A stretch of 29,291 nt of DNA from Alienimonas sp043951915 (GTDB taxonomy: Bacteria > Planctomycetota > Planctomycetia > Planctomycetales > Planctomycetaceae): NCBI RefSeq assembly GCF_043951915.1, contig NZ_JBINJD010000057.1, positions 1 through 29,291 on the forward strand. The letters run 5' to 3'. Shown piece by piece: positions 8,104-15,503 of this stretch. Below the pieces are notes generated by a model, which saw nothing but the letters and a program-made list of their open reading frames with translations, had not been told where the DNA came from and searched no databases. The position numbers and the translations under genes were made by a program. Within the stretch, counting starts at the first letter, position 1. Every line of letters starts with the position of its first letter.

Positions 8104-8252
8104 GCAGAGGACGCGGCGGCGTGAGCGCGTTTCGCGGACTGACGGGCGCTTTCCCCGGCCCCCCTTCGCCTCCGCGGGGTTGATCCGACGGGGGCGTTTC
8201 CCGCGCCGCCCGCCCCGGTTCCGGTTCGTCTCCCCTCCCCGATCGCCCCCGC

Positions 8253-9686
8253 ATGTCCGTCGCCGCACCGCTCGTCGCCCTGTTGCTGTTCGCTCCCGCC
8301 GCGGAGCCGGACGCCGCGTGGCCCCGCTTTCGCGGGCCGGACGGGCGGGCCGTCGCCCCCGCGGCCGCCCCGCCGCTCTCCTGGAACGGCGAAACCGGGG
8401 AGAACGTCCGCTGGCACGTCGACCTGCCCGGCCCCGGCGCCAGCAGCCCGATCGTCGTCGGCGACGCCGTATTCGTGACCTGCTACACGGGCTACGGCGT
8501 CGACGAACGCAATCCGGGCGACGTGAACGCGCTCGTCCGCCACCTCCTCCGCCTGAATCTGGCCGACGGCGCCGTCGTCTGGCGGGCCGACGTGCCCAGC
8601 ACAGCCGAGGAAGATCCCTACCGCGGCTTTATCTCCGAGCACGGCTACGCCACGAGCACCCCCTGCTCCGACGGCGAGCGGGTGTTCGTCCACTTCGGCA
8701 AGACCGGTGTGTTGGCCTTCGACCTGGCCGGCAAGGAGTTGTGGCGGACGAACGTCGGCACCGACAGCGGCCCCCGCGGCTGGGGCAGCGGCGCCAGCCC
8801 GATCCTCGTGGAGGTCGAGGGGGACGACGGCGGGCCCCGCACGCTGCTGATCGTCAACGCCTGCGAGGAGGCCCAAGCCCTCATCGCCCTCGACCCGGCG
8901 AACGGCGAGGAGGTCTGGCGGGCCAGCGCCGGCAGCCTGAACCAGAGCTGGGCGACGCCGATCGTTCGCACCTCCCCCTCGAACGCCGCCTCTCCGAACC
9001 GGCAGGAACTGCTGTTCCCGATCCCCGACGAACTGTGGGCCCTGAACCCGGCCACCGGCGGCCTGCTGTGGTACGCGGAGATCCCCGTGGACGGCTCCGC
9101 CTGCACCAGTCCCGTCGCCGACGAGGACGGCGGCCCGGTCTACGTCGTCGGCGGCCGGCAGGGCGGCGGCGCCGCGGTGACGCTCGGCACGGCGACCGGC
9201 GGCGACCCCGCCGCGGACGACGCCGTTCTCTGGACCACCCGCGAGGGCTCCTACGTGCCCAGCCCGGTCCTGATCCGGGTTCCCTCTGAACGGGGGAACG
9301 GCGAAGACGACGGCGGCGAACGGCTGTTCTGGCTCAGCGACCGCGGCCTCGCCCTCTCTCTCGACGCCCAGACCGGCGAGACGATCTTCAAAGAACGCCT
9401 ACCGGACGACGGCCTGACGCAGAGCGAAGGCCGTCGCGGCCGCGGCGGCGTGAGCCTCTACGCCAGCCCGGTTCTCGTCGGTTCCGGCGCCGACCGGCGC
9501 ATCCTGGCGACCACCCGGGCCGGCGACACCTTCGTCATCACGCCGGCCGACACGCTGCAGATCGAGCGGGTGAACCCCCTCGGCCCCGACGCCGGCCGCT
9601 GCAACGCGAGCCCCGCCGTGACGGAAGACGCCCTCGTTCTCCGCACCGACCACGGCGTCTGGTGCCTCGCCAAGAGCACCGAATAG
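8253..9686 (+). CDS. PQQ-like beta-propeller repeat protein, exported
   Basis: This 477-residue protein begins with a short signal peptide (MSVAAPLVALLLFAPAA) followed by WPRFRGPDGRAV, the opening common to many planctomycete PQQ-binding-like (BamB-type) propeller proteins. Blades recur with motifs such as NLADGAVVWRADV, AFDLAGKELWRTNV, ALDPANGEEVWRA and ALNPATGGLLWYAEI, the usual A-x-D-x-x-x-G-x-x-x-W signature of the fold. No catalytic residues of quinoprotein dehydrogenases are evident and no haem motif is present, so it may be structural or bind a partner rather than act as an alcohol dehydrogenase. The ATG at 8253 is directly before the signal peptide. A strong hairpin follows 4 bp after the stop codon. 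Confidence 0.85.
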   Translation: MSVAAPLVALLLFAPAAEPDAAWPRFRGPDGRAVAPAAAPPLSWNGETGENVRWHVDLPGPGASSPIVVGDAVFVTCYTGYGVDERNPGDVNALVRHLLRLNLADGAVVWRADVPSTAEEDPYRGFISEHGYATSTPCSDGERVFVHFGKTGVLAFDLAGKELWRTNVGTDSGPRGWGSGASPILVEVEGDDGGPRTLLIVNACEEAQALIALDPANGEEVWRASAGSLNQSWATPIVRTSPSNAASPNRQELLFPIPDELWALNPATGGLLWYAEIPVDGSACTSPVADEDGGPVYVVGGRQGGGAAVTLGTATGGDPAADDAVLWTTREGSYVPSPVLIRVPSERGNGEDDGGERLFWLSDRGLALSLDAQTGETIFKERLPDDGLTQSEGRRGRGGVSLYASPVLVGSGADRRILATTRAGDTFVITPADTLQIERVNPLGPDAGRCNASPAVTEDALVLRTDHGVWCLAKSTE

Positions 9687-9690
9687 CCGC

Positions 9691-9736
9691 GACGGCGCGC
9701 CGGTGCGGCCCCAACGGTCCGCACCGGCGTGCCGTC
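9691..9736 (+). terminator. 18-bp stem hairpin after the PQQ-propeller gene
   Basis: The left arm 9691-9708 (GACGGCGCGCCGGTGCGG) pairs with the right arm 9719-9736 (CCGCACCGGCGTGCCGTC) over all 18 positions, 17 Watson-Crick plus one G:U, around a 10-nt loop. It lies 4 bp after the TAG at 9684-9686. No U-tract follows, so it is either an atypical terminator or an mRNA 3'-end stabiliser. Confidence 0.7.
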
Positions 9737-9853
9737 CGGAGGGACTGAACAGGCGGCTGACGGCGGGGAGACAGGTTGGGTAATTTGGGGAATCTCCCGC
9801 AGCTCTGCGTGGAGCACAATCCGCTCCCCACCGCGTGAACGCCGGTGTTCGCC

Positions 9854-10783
9854 ATGCTTCAGTCTCTCGCCTTCAGCCTGCTGCTGGGCTTGCCGTCCGG
9901 CGCCCCGGCCTGCGTCCCGCCGCCCGCTTCGGGCTGTTCTCCGGCCGTCGTCTGCCCCGCCCCCGCGACCGTCGCGCGCCCGCCGATCGCGACGTGCGGC
10001 GACCCGCCGAGGCCGTGCGTCGTCCGCCTGCAACCTCCGCGGTTCGTCTGCCCGCCGCGGGCGGTCTCGGGTCGTCCGGCGCCCGGCCCCTCGATCTGTC
10101 CCCCGCCGCAGATTCCGGGCCCGTGTCCGCCCAAGGACAGCGGCGTTCTGCACTGCCCGCTCTACTGGATGGAGTTTCACGATCTTCAGACGGGCTCGTT
10201 CGAGCACTACACGACGTATCGACGCGTCAACGATTCCGAACCGATCGACTGCAACAGCGGATCGACGTACGTCGTCGACGGCAAAGAGGAACGAGTCTGC
10301 CCGGATGGGTGTTTTACCCCGTCGCTGGCCGCGGACGGGTCGTACTGCGGTCGCCCCCTCTTGCCCGGCGGACTGCCGTGCCGGCCGCTCTCCCCGCGGT
10401 TCTCCGGGAAACTTGGACAGATTGCCGGGCCCGGGGGCGTTTTTCGGACCCCGTCCGGCTGGTCCATCGATTGGACGGCGTCGAGCACGATCGTCTTCCG
10501 AACGCCTGATTTGAACCGGCGTCCGGGCCGAGTCGTCGCCGCTCACACCCTGACGCTCCGGAGAAGGGGCTTTCCGGACCAGACGTCGGTGATTCATCTG
10601 GGCTTCGAGATGCTGCCTCGCGATTATCCCAACGTCATCAACCCGCTGCCGGCGGTGGTCGGCGGACGCCCGTCGGTCCGTCTCAAACAGCTGCAGTCGG
10701 GCGGCACCTGCGTCTACTATTACGAGATTGAAGCACCGACGGGCGAGGTCTACACGACCCGCACGTTCCACCAGCTCCTCTGA
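9854..10783 (+). CDS. Secreted cysteine- and proline-rich protein, unknown function
   Basis: This 309-residue protein has a signal peptide (MLQSLAFSLLLGLPSGAPA). The mature N-terminal part (20-100) is dominated by Pro and Cys, with Cys spaced every 6-15 residues. I count 15 cysteines in total, nearly all before residue 200, so several disulfides outside the cytoplasm are likely. The C-terminal half (about 185-309) looks like a beta-rich globular domain and ends YEIEAPTGEVYTTRTFHQLL. The ATG at 9854 is preferred; the GTG at 9845 would add three residues. The gene is convergent with the kinase gene, 61 bp away. I do not recognise a family. Confidence 0.7.
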   Translation: MLQSLAFSLLLGLPSGAPACVPPPASGCSPAVVCPAPATVARPPIATCGDPPRPCVVRLQPPRFVCPPRAVSGRPAPGPSICPPPQIPGPCPPKDSGVLHCPLYWMEFHDLQTGSFEHYTTYRRVNDSEPIDCNSGSTYVVDGKEERVCPDGCFTPSLAADGSYCGRPLLPGGLPCRPLSPRFSGKLGQIAGPGGVFRTPSGWSIDWTASSTIVFRTPDLNRRPGRVVAAHTLTLRRRGFPDQTSVIHLGFEMLPRDYPNVINPLPAVVGGRPSVRLKQLQSGGTCVYYYEIEAPTGEVYTTRTFHQLL

Positions 10784-10844
10784 GCCGCCCCGGCCCCCGT
10801 CGCGTCACGGGATGCGGCCGGCGTGCGACCGGATCCGCGGCGGC

Positions 10845-13268
10845 TCAGGGGTCCGCGTCGTTCGCGTCCCCGAGGATCCGCGGAAATTGCTCCGCTTGGA
10901 TCCGCGGCATGTCGCTGCGGACGCCGACGACGCCGAGGTCCCCCCCCGACGCCCCGCTCCCGGCGAGTTGGTCGCCGGCGGCCCCGGAGCCGCGGCCGCC
11001 GGCGATCACCAGACGTCGGTATTCCGGAAAGGGAACCGGCGCCACGTCTTCGGCCCGCATCCCGGGCGGGAAGGGTTGGCGGGACGCGGTCCAGAGGCGG
11101 AGCCCGGCTTCGTCGACCGCCCCGGACTTCCGCAGCGCCGCCACCTCCGCCCGGGAGGGCGGACGGAGCCCCAGTTCTTCCAGCGCCGCGGCCGCCGCGG
11201 TGTAGCTCATTCCGACCCGCGGCTCGCCGACTTCGTCCTCGAGCGGCCGCGTCGCCGCGTAGAACTGGGGAACCTGATACCTCACCATGTCGAACGGTGG
11301 ACCGTCCTCCGCCATCGGCCGGAATCGCGGCGCCGACACCTCGCCGCCCGGCACTGTGGACAACGCTGCGCCGCCGAGGTCCGACGACTTGAAGAGCGTC
11401 ACGGACAGCGACCCGCCGCCGTAGGGCGTGTCGCGTCCGCCGTCCGCCGGGTCGTCGGGGGCGTCCGCCGGCGGCTCCGCGACGTACCGTTCCACCTCGT
11501 GCCAATAGTTCGCGGGAGCGCCGTCTTCCACGACCGACTTCCTCGCCACGAGGAGGTACCAGCCGGCCGGCGCCCTCACGGAGGCCGGCGTCACGCCCGG
11601 GGCTTTGATCACCCCCCGGTCCGGTCGCGGGTCGCCGTACCCGTCGATCGGGATCAACCAGGCCTCCGCCCCCTCCGGGACGGTTTCGATCTGAACCGAA
11701 GCCAGCGGCGGCGGTTCGGGCGTCGGGTCAACGGCGAGTTCTGGAGTCGTCGCCGGGTCCGCGGCGGTTCGCTCCCGGGTCGCCTCGACCGCCCACACGG
11801 CGGCGAGCGTGCCGGCGGCCGCGAGCCCGAGCAACGCCGCGCGGCGGCGGAGCAGCGGGGGGGCGTGCGGACCGGCGTCGGGCGCCAGGACGTCCGCCGC
11901 CTCGTGCAGCATCCTGGCCAGCGTCGCGCCGTCTTTGGGGCGGTCGGCGACTTCGAATGCCAGGGCCGTGCGGACGACCTCCCGCGCGGGGCCGGGCACG
12001 TGCGACGGCAGGGGCGGCGGCGGCTCCCGCAGGATGCGATCGATGATTTCTAAACCGCCGCCCTGGTACATCCGCCGGCCGGCGAGCAGTTCCCACAAGA
12101 TCACCCCCAGGGCCCACACGTCCGTGGCCGCGCAGATGTCGGCGGACCGCTGCGAGGCCTGCTCCGGCGCCATGTACGCCGGCGTGCCCAGCCAGCGTCC
12201 CTCCCCGCTGAGCGTCTTGGATTCCGAACCGTCCAGAAACGTCGTCTGATGAGCCGGCGCCCCGAGCGTGTCGTCCGCCGACGGCCGGTGCGGCGCCCGG
12301 GCGATCCCGAAGTCGGCCAGCATCGGACGTCCCTCCGGCGTGAGCAGCACGTTCGCCGGTTTGAGATCCCGGTGGATCACGCCGTTGCGGTGAGCGTGAC
12401 CGGCCGCCTCCGCGATCGGGATGAGGAAGCGGAGGGCGCCGACGGGCGTCGTCCACTTCGGCTCCGGCGCGACGGGCGATCGCCCCTCCACGGTCGCGTT
12501 GAACTGTTCCTGCAGGGTCCCCCCGAGGATCAGCTCGGACACGATGTAGCCCACCTCTCGGCTGGACGGCCGGTCGATCTGCCCCGGCTCCCCGGCCCGT
12601 CCGCCGTCCGACTCCGACGCGGCCCGCGGTCCCGAAGGCAACGGCGGGTCGTGTTCGTCGCGTTCCCACTCCAGCAGGGTGCGGAGCGCCGGCGACAGCG
12701 GCGCCGTCTCCACCCGCAAGACGCGGACGATGTTCGGATGGTCGAGCCGGGAGACGGCCCGGGCCTCGTGGAGAATCCGTTCGACCAGCGTCGGCCGATC
12801 GCCGCCGTCCGGAGCGAACAGCTTGACGGCCACCGGCTTCTGGAGGCGGCGATCCCAAGCGCGATAGACGACCCCGAACGCCCCTCCGCCCAGTCGCTCT
12901 CTGAGACGAAACTCGCCGACCGCCGCCTTCAGCGGCCGCGGATCGGGCGGATCGCCTCGGTCTTCGCCCTTCCCAACCGCACCGGCGGCCCCGGCCTCCG
13001 CGGAGCGGTCCGCCGAACGGGCCGCGGGGGATCGGGGCCCGGCCGGACGCTTCGTCGGGTCGACGTTCGTCGAGCCCGAACCGCTGACCGTCCGTTCGGA
13101 CGTCGCACTGTCCCGGGAGCCGTCAGCGTCGTCGTCAAGGACGTCGTCGGCCGCCTCCCCGGGGGCTTTCCGCGTCCCGCGCTCCGTGGAACGTCGATCG
13201 TAGACCGTCGCTTTCCTCGCCGTTGCGAGCAATTCCTGATCTTTGGCGGGGCGATCCGGCCCGGTCAT
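10845..13268 (-). CDS. Transmembrane Ser/Thr protein kinase with PEGA-like and degenerate FGE-like C-terminus
   Basis: This is an 807-residue Hanks-type kinase. Residues 1-115 are a polar, probably disordered leader. The kinase domain (about 119-460) has the Gly loop LGGGAFGVVY (126-135), Lys149 (VAVKL), a helix-C Glu168, HRDLKPANVLL (299-309), DFG (319-321) and GTPAYMAPEQ (361-370), so it should be active. A 38-residue acidic insert (200-238) breaks the N-lobe. One membrane helix (about 478-495) puts the rest outside. A PEGA-like segment (521-577, VQIETVPEGAEAWL) is followed by a region (635-760) with VPGGEVS and RPPSRAEVAALRKSG, resembling a shortened formylglycine-generating-enzyme fold without its cysteines. 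The ATG at 13268 starts the cytoplasmic leader. It is divergent from the winged-helix-like gene. The FGE comparison is an inference. Confidence 0.9.
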   Translation of the reverse strand: MTGPDRPAKDQELLATARKATVYDRRSTERGTRKAPGEAADDVLDDDADGSRDSATSERTVSGSGSTNVDPTKRPAGPRSPAARSADRSAEAGAAGAVGKGEDRGDPPDPRPLKAAVGEFRLRERLGGGAFGVVYRAWDRRLQKPVAVKLFAPDGGDRPTLVERILHEARAVSRLDHPNIVRVLRVETAPLSPALRTLLEWERDEHDPPLPSGPRAASESDGGRAGEPGQIDRPSSREVGYIVSELILGGTLQEQFNATVEGRSPVAPEPKWTTPVGALRFLIPIAEAAGHAHRNGVIHRDLKPANVLLTPEGRPMLADFGIARAPHRPSADDTLGAPAHQTTFLDGSESKTLSGEGRWLGTPAYMAPEQASQRSADICAATDVWALGVILWELLAGRRMYQGGGLEIIDRILREPPPPLPSHVPGPAREVVRTALAFEVADRPKDGATLARMLHEAADVLAPDAGPHAPPLLRRRAALLGLAAAGTLAAVWAVEATRERTAADPATTPELAVDPTPEPPPLASVQIETVPEGAEAWLIPIDGYGDPRPDRGVIKAPGVTPASVRAPAGWYLLVARKSVVEDGAPANYWHEVERYVAEPPADAPDDPADGGRDTPYGGGSLSVTLFKSSDLGGAALSTVPGGEVSAPRFRPMAEDGPPFDMVRYQVPQFYAATRPLEDEVGEPRVGMSYTAAAAALEELGLRPPSRAEVAALRKSGAVDEAGLRLWTASRQPFPPGMRAEDVAPVPFPEYRRLVIAGGRGSGAAGDQLAGSGASGGDLGVVGVRSDMPRIQAEQFPRILGDANDADP

Positions 13269-13381
13269 ACTCGCTACGCTAGCCGGGCCGTCCCGACCGG
13301 GAAAGGCTGCTCCGAATGGCTCGGCAGTCGTGTCCGCCGCGGTCGGAACCACGGTTCGGTGGGATCTCCCTCCCGGCGACC

Positions 13382-13387
13382 TATGAT
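13382..13387 (+). promoter_or_regulatory. Possible -10 box TATGAT
   Basis: The sequence TATGAT matches the sigma-70 -10 consensus at five of six positions, in the 170-bp spacer between two divergent genes. No good -35 box is present at 16-18 bp upstream. If real, transcription would begin near 13394, which would support the TTG start at 13439 over the ATG at 13316. Confidence 0.2.
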
Positions 13388-13438
13388 GTGCACCCGTCCA
13401 GATTCGCCCTCCTCGTTTCTCCGACTCCCCCCTCTGCC

Positions 13439-14425
13439 TTGGCGAAACGCTCCTCTTCCGATTCCGACACCGCCGCCCGGCAGCGGAGCCCCAACTACCC
13501 TTCCGTCGGCCTGCCGGACGCCATCTCCCGGGCCACGCGGCTGTACGAGGGCGTCGGCACCGCCGGGGCCTCGCCGGACAGCGCCGCCAAGCTGATCGGC
13601 TACAGCAAGAACCACGGCACCGCCCGGATGACGATGTCCGCCCTGAAGAAATTCGGGCTGGTGGAGGAACGGAACGGCCGGGTCGTGCCGGCGAAGCTGA
13701 CGGTCGATCTGGCCAACTTTCCCCCGACCCACCCCCGCCACGGGGCGGCGCTGCGGACGGCGGCGCTGTCGCCGACGATCTACCGGGACGTCTACACCCG
13801 CTACCGCCCGCACGGCGTGCTGCCGCCGGACGACGTGCTGGGGCCGGAACTGGTCGCCGACAGCGGCTTCCTGCCGGACAAGGTGGAGGGGTTCCTGGCG
13901 GACTTCCGCGGCTCGCTGGTGCACGCCGGCCTGCTCCGCGGCAACACACTGGCCGACGCGGAGCAGGCGCCGCACGGCGCCGCCCCGGAGCTCGCCGCCT
14001 TCGACGCCTCCGCCCCGCCGGTGCCGAAGAAGGGGGACGTCGTCCGCTGGACCGAGTCGTCGGAGGAGGAGGACGACGACGAGGCCGACGAGCAGGAGGG
14101 CGTCGTGCAGGGGCTCTCCGAGGACGGCGTGTGGGCCTTCGTGGAGGGCTACGGCGACGGCGTGCCGGTCGCCGACCTCACCGTCGTGGCGCCGGAGCCG
14201 GACGAAGAGGCGCAGGCCGACGACGATCGCCCCGCCGGCCCGGCCCCGCACAATCCCTTCGCCGGCCGCAAGTCGCCCACCCGCACCGAGGCCTGCGCCC
14301 TCGCCGAGGGCGACGCGGTGCTCACCCGCCCGGACGATCTCAGCCGGGAGAGTCTGGAGGAACTCCAGGCGTGGCTCGATCTGGTGATGAAAAAGCTCCG
14401 CCGGCTCAGCGAGGCGGCGGAGTAA
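13439..14425 (+). CDS. Hypothetical protein with winged-helix-like N-terminus and beta-barrel-like middle
   Basis: This 328-residue protein is probably cytoplasmic. Residues 18-90 read like a winged helix: helices around GLPDAISRATRLY and AKLIGYSKN, then MTMSALKKFGLVEERNGRV, typical of a recognition helix followed by a wing. After a helical region (100-190), residues 198-250 (KGDVVRW ... GVVQGLSEDGVWAFVEG) resemble a small SH3/KOW-like barrel split by an acidic run. The C-terminus (300-326, LEELQAWLDLVMKKLRRL) is an amphipathic helix. The start is uncertain: TTG at 13439 gives a natural N-terminus (AKRSSSDSD), while in-frame GTG 13388 and ATG 13316 add segments without protein-like composition. 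It may be a DNA-binding regulator, but no partner is known. It is divergent from the kinase gene. Confidence 0.72.
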   Translation: MAKRSSSDSDTAARQRSPNYPSVGLPDAISRATRLYEGVGTAGASPDSAAKLIGYSKNHGTARMTMSALKKFGLVEERNGRVVPAKLTVDLANFPPTHPRHGAALRTAALSPTIYRDVYTRYRPHGVLPPDDVLGPELVADSGFLPDKVEGFLADFRGSLVHAGLLRGNTLADAEQAPHGAAPELAAFDASAPPVPKKGDVVRWTESSEEEDDDEADEQEGVVQGLSEDGVWAFVEGYGDGVPVADLTVVAPEPDEEAQADDDRPAGPAPHNPFAGRKSPTRTEACALAEGDAVLTRPDDLSRESLEELQAWLDLVMKKLRRLSEAAE

Positions 14426-14485
14426 CCCTTCGCCCCCGGTTCGCCGTCGCCCCAAAAACGTTCTCCTGCAGAGCGTAGCGGCGAA

Positions 14486-14570
14486 TACCAGCCCGATGCG
14501 CAAGCATCGGCCGGCGGCATCGCCGTCGAGCCGCACGACGCACGGCCGGAGCTTGCGCTCCGGGCTGGTA
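14486..14570. repeat. REPIN-like pair of inverted palindromic repeats
   Basis: Arm 1 (14486-14510) is TACCAGCCCGATGCGCAAGC plus ATCGG. Arm 2 (14546-14570) read on the other strand is TACCAGCCCGGAGCGCAAGC plus TCCGG. The outer TACCAGCCCG and the GCGCAAGC core are identical. The two stem positions that differ (AT against GA) are matched by changes on the opposite side (AT against TC), so each arm still folds a hairpin closed on a GCAA tetraloop. The two arms together also pair over TACCAGCCC/GGGCTGGTA. This is the arrangement of REP elements in inverted pairs. It lies between two convergent genes. Confidence 0.8.
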
Positions 14571-14635
14571 AGCCTCGCTGCGGTCACCAGAAACGCGCTC
14601 TCGACGACGCATTTGCATGGCAGCGTTCTTGGGCT

Positions 14636-15202
14636 CTACAGCGTGAACCACAGGTCGCACCCGCGGTCGGCGGCGGGCCGAAGCACGTTCCGCAGCGGAT
14701 CGACGTCCCACTCCGGCGCCGCGAAGTCCGTCCGCCGTTCGTCGCAGCGGGCGGCGAAGCGGCGGACCTCGTCGCGGGTCAGCGTGCCGTAGGTTCGCTC
14801 CTCCGGGCAGGCGGCGCCGAACCACGGCCGGCCCTCCTCCAACGCCGTGCGGACCTGCGGGAACGGTTCGAAGAAGCCGGCGGGGAAGGCGTCCAACAGA
14901 TCGAAATAGCGGAACTCCCGGTCCGTCGCCGCCCGTCGATCGAGGAACGCCCGCACCAGTAGTTCCGCCGCGTCGCGGCGGTGCGGCTCCTCCGGCTCGT
15001 CGGTCCGAGCGGGGAAGCCGTCGTCGATTACGGAGAGGGCCAAATCCGCCGCCCGCCGCATCGCGACGGGGTCGCGGCGGAAGGTCTCGACCTGCTCCGC
15101 CGCGAACCGTTCGACCGCCGCCCGGCTGCCCGCGTCGCCCGTGCCCGCGGCCAGCGTGAGCAGGTTGTGGTCGTAGGGCTGGAAGACGATGCGGAAGGCC
15201 AC
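14636..15202 (-). CDS. Hypothetical protein, 188 residues
   Basis: This soluble, acidic protein starts with GTG at 15202 (MAFRIVFQPYDHN) and has no signal peptide or membrane helix. It is mostly helical, with Arg/Asp/Glu-rich segments and the aromatic motif EFRYFDLLDAFPAGFFEPFP (141-160 region). I do not recognise the family. It is the last of a minus-strand run, 29 bp after a small secreted protein gene, and its stop lies 65 bp from the REPIN-like element. Codon use (strong G/C at third positions) matches neighbouring genes, which supports it being real. Confidence 0.7.
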   Translation of the reverse strand: MAFRIVFQPYDHNLLTLAAGTGDAGSRAAVERFAAEQVETFRRDPVAMRRAADLALSVIDDGFPARTDEPEEPHRRDAAELLVRAFLDRRAATDREFRYFDLLDAFPAGFFEPFPQVRTALEEGRPWFGAACPEERTYGTLTRDEVRRFAARCDERRTDFAAPEWDVDPLRNVLRPAADRGCDLWFTL

Positions 15203-15231
15203 GGTTCGCTCCGTTCAGCGGTTCGCCGGCT

Positions 15232-15465
15232 TCAGGCGGCGGGCGAGTTGTGCCTTGTGCAGGTCGGGTCGCGGTCCGGCCGCGGGCGTTCGCCCCGGCG
15301 GTCACCGGCGAAGGAAACGTCCGGCAGGATGCCCGCCGGGTCCCGCTTTCCCCCGGCGTCGCCCCGTAGGGCCGAGGTCGGTTGGGCGGACAGCAGCGAC
15401 GGGGCGAGGCAGAGAGCCGCGACCGCGAGCGCCGTCAGCACGGACCGGCGGGGCGAACGCATCAT
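15232..15465 (-). CDS. Small secreted protein, 77 residues
   Basis: The frame opens MMRSPRRSVLTALAVAALCL and continues APSLLSAQ, a clear signal peptide with a positively charged start, hydrophobic core and a cleavage site near SAQ. The mature part is about 48 residues, rich in Arg, Asp, Gly and Pro, with a single Cys. It lies 38 bp after the glucoamylase-like gene and 29 bp before the 188-residue gene on the same strand, so the three are probably one transcript. GAAGAG about 9 nt before the first ATG may serve as a weak ribosome binding site. No function is assigned. Confidence 0.55.
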   Translation of the reverse strand: MMRSPRRSVLTALAVAALCLAPSLLSAQPTSALRGDAGGKRDPAGILPDVSFAGDRRGERPRPDRDPTCTRHNSPAA

Positions 15466-15503
15466 CGGGAGCTCTTCACGGATCAGGCGACGCCCCCGGC
15501 AGT

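Larger units (their letters stand above)
7836..8252. other. 417-bp non-coding spacer with repeat cluster
   Basis: No convincing gene lies between recQ and the PQQ-propeller gene. The spacer holds the three related GC-rich palindromic elements listed separately. The remaining 150 bp before 8253 is pyrimidine-rich with no recognisable promoter. Short open frames here read through the repeats and have no protein-like composition. Confidence 0.7.

Noticed and set aside
10845..11500. Diversity-generating retroelement target (FGE/C-lectin-like C-terminus)
   Set aside because: No reverse transcriptase, template repeat or adenine-rich variable region is seen in the window.
14496..14792. Plus-strand 98-codon frame starting in the REPIN-like element
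   Set aside because: It runs through the palindromic repeat and antisense to the 188-residue gene, and its Ser/Arg-rich composition is not protein-like.
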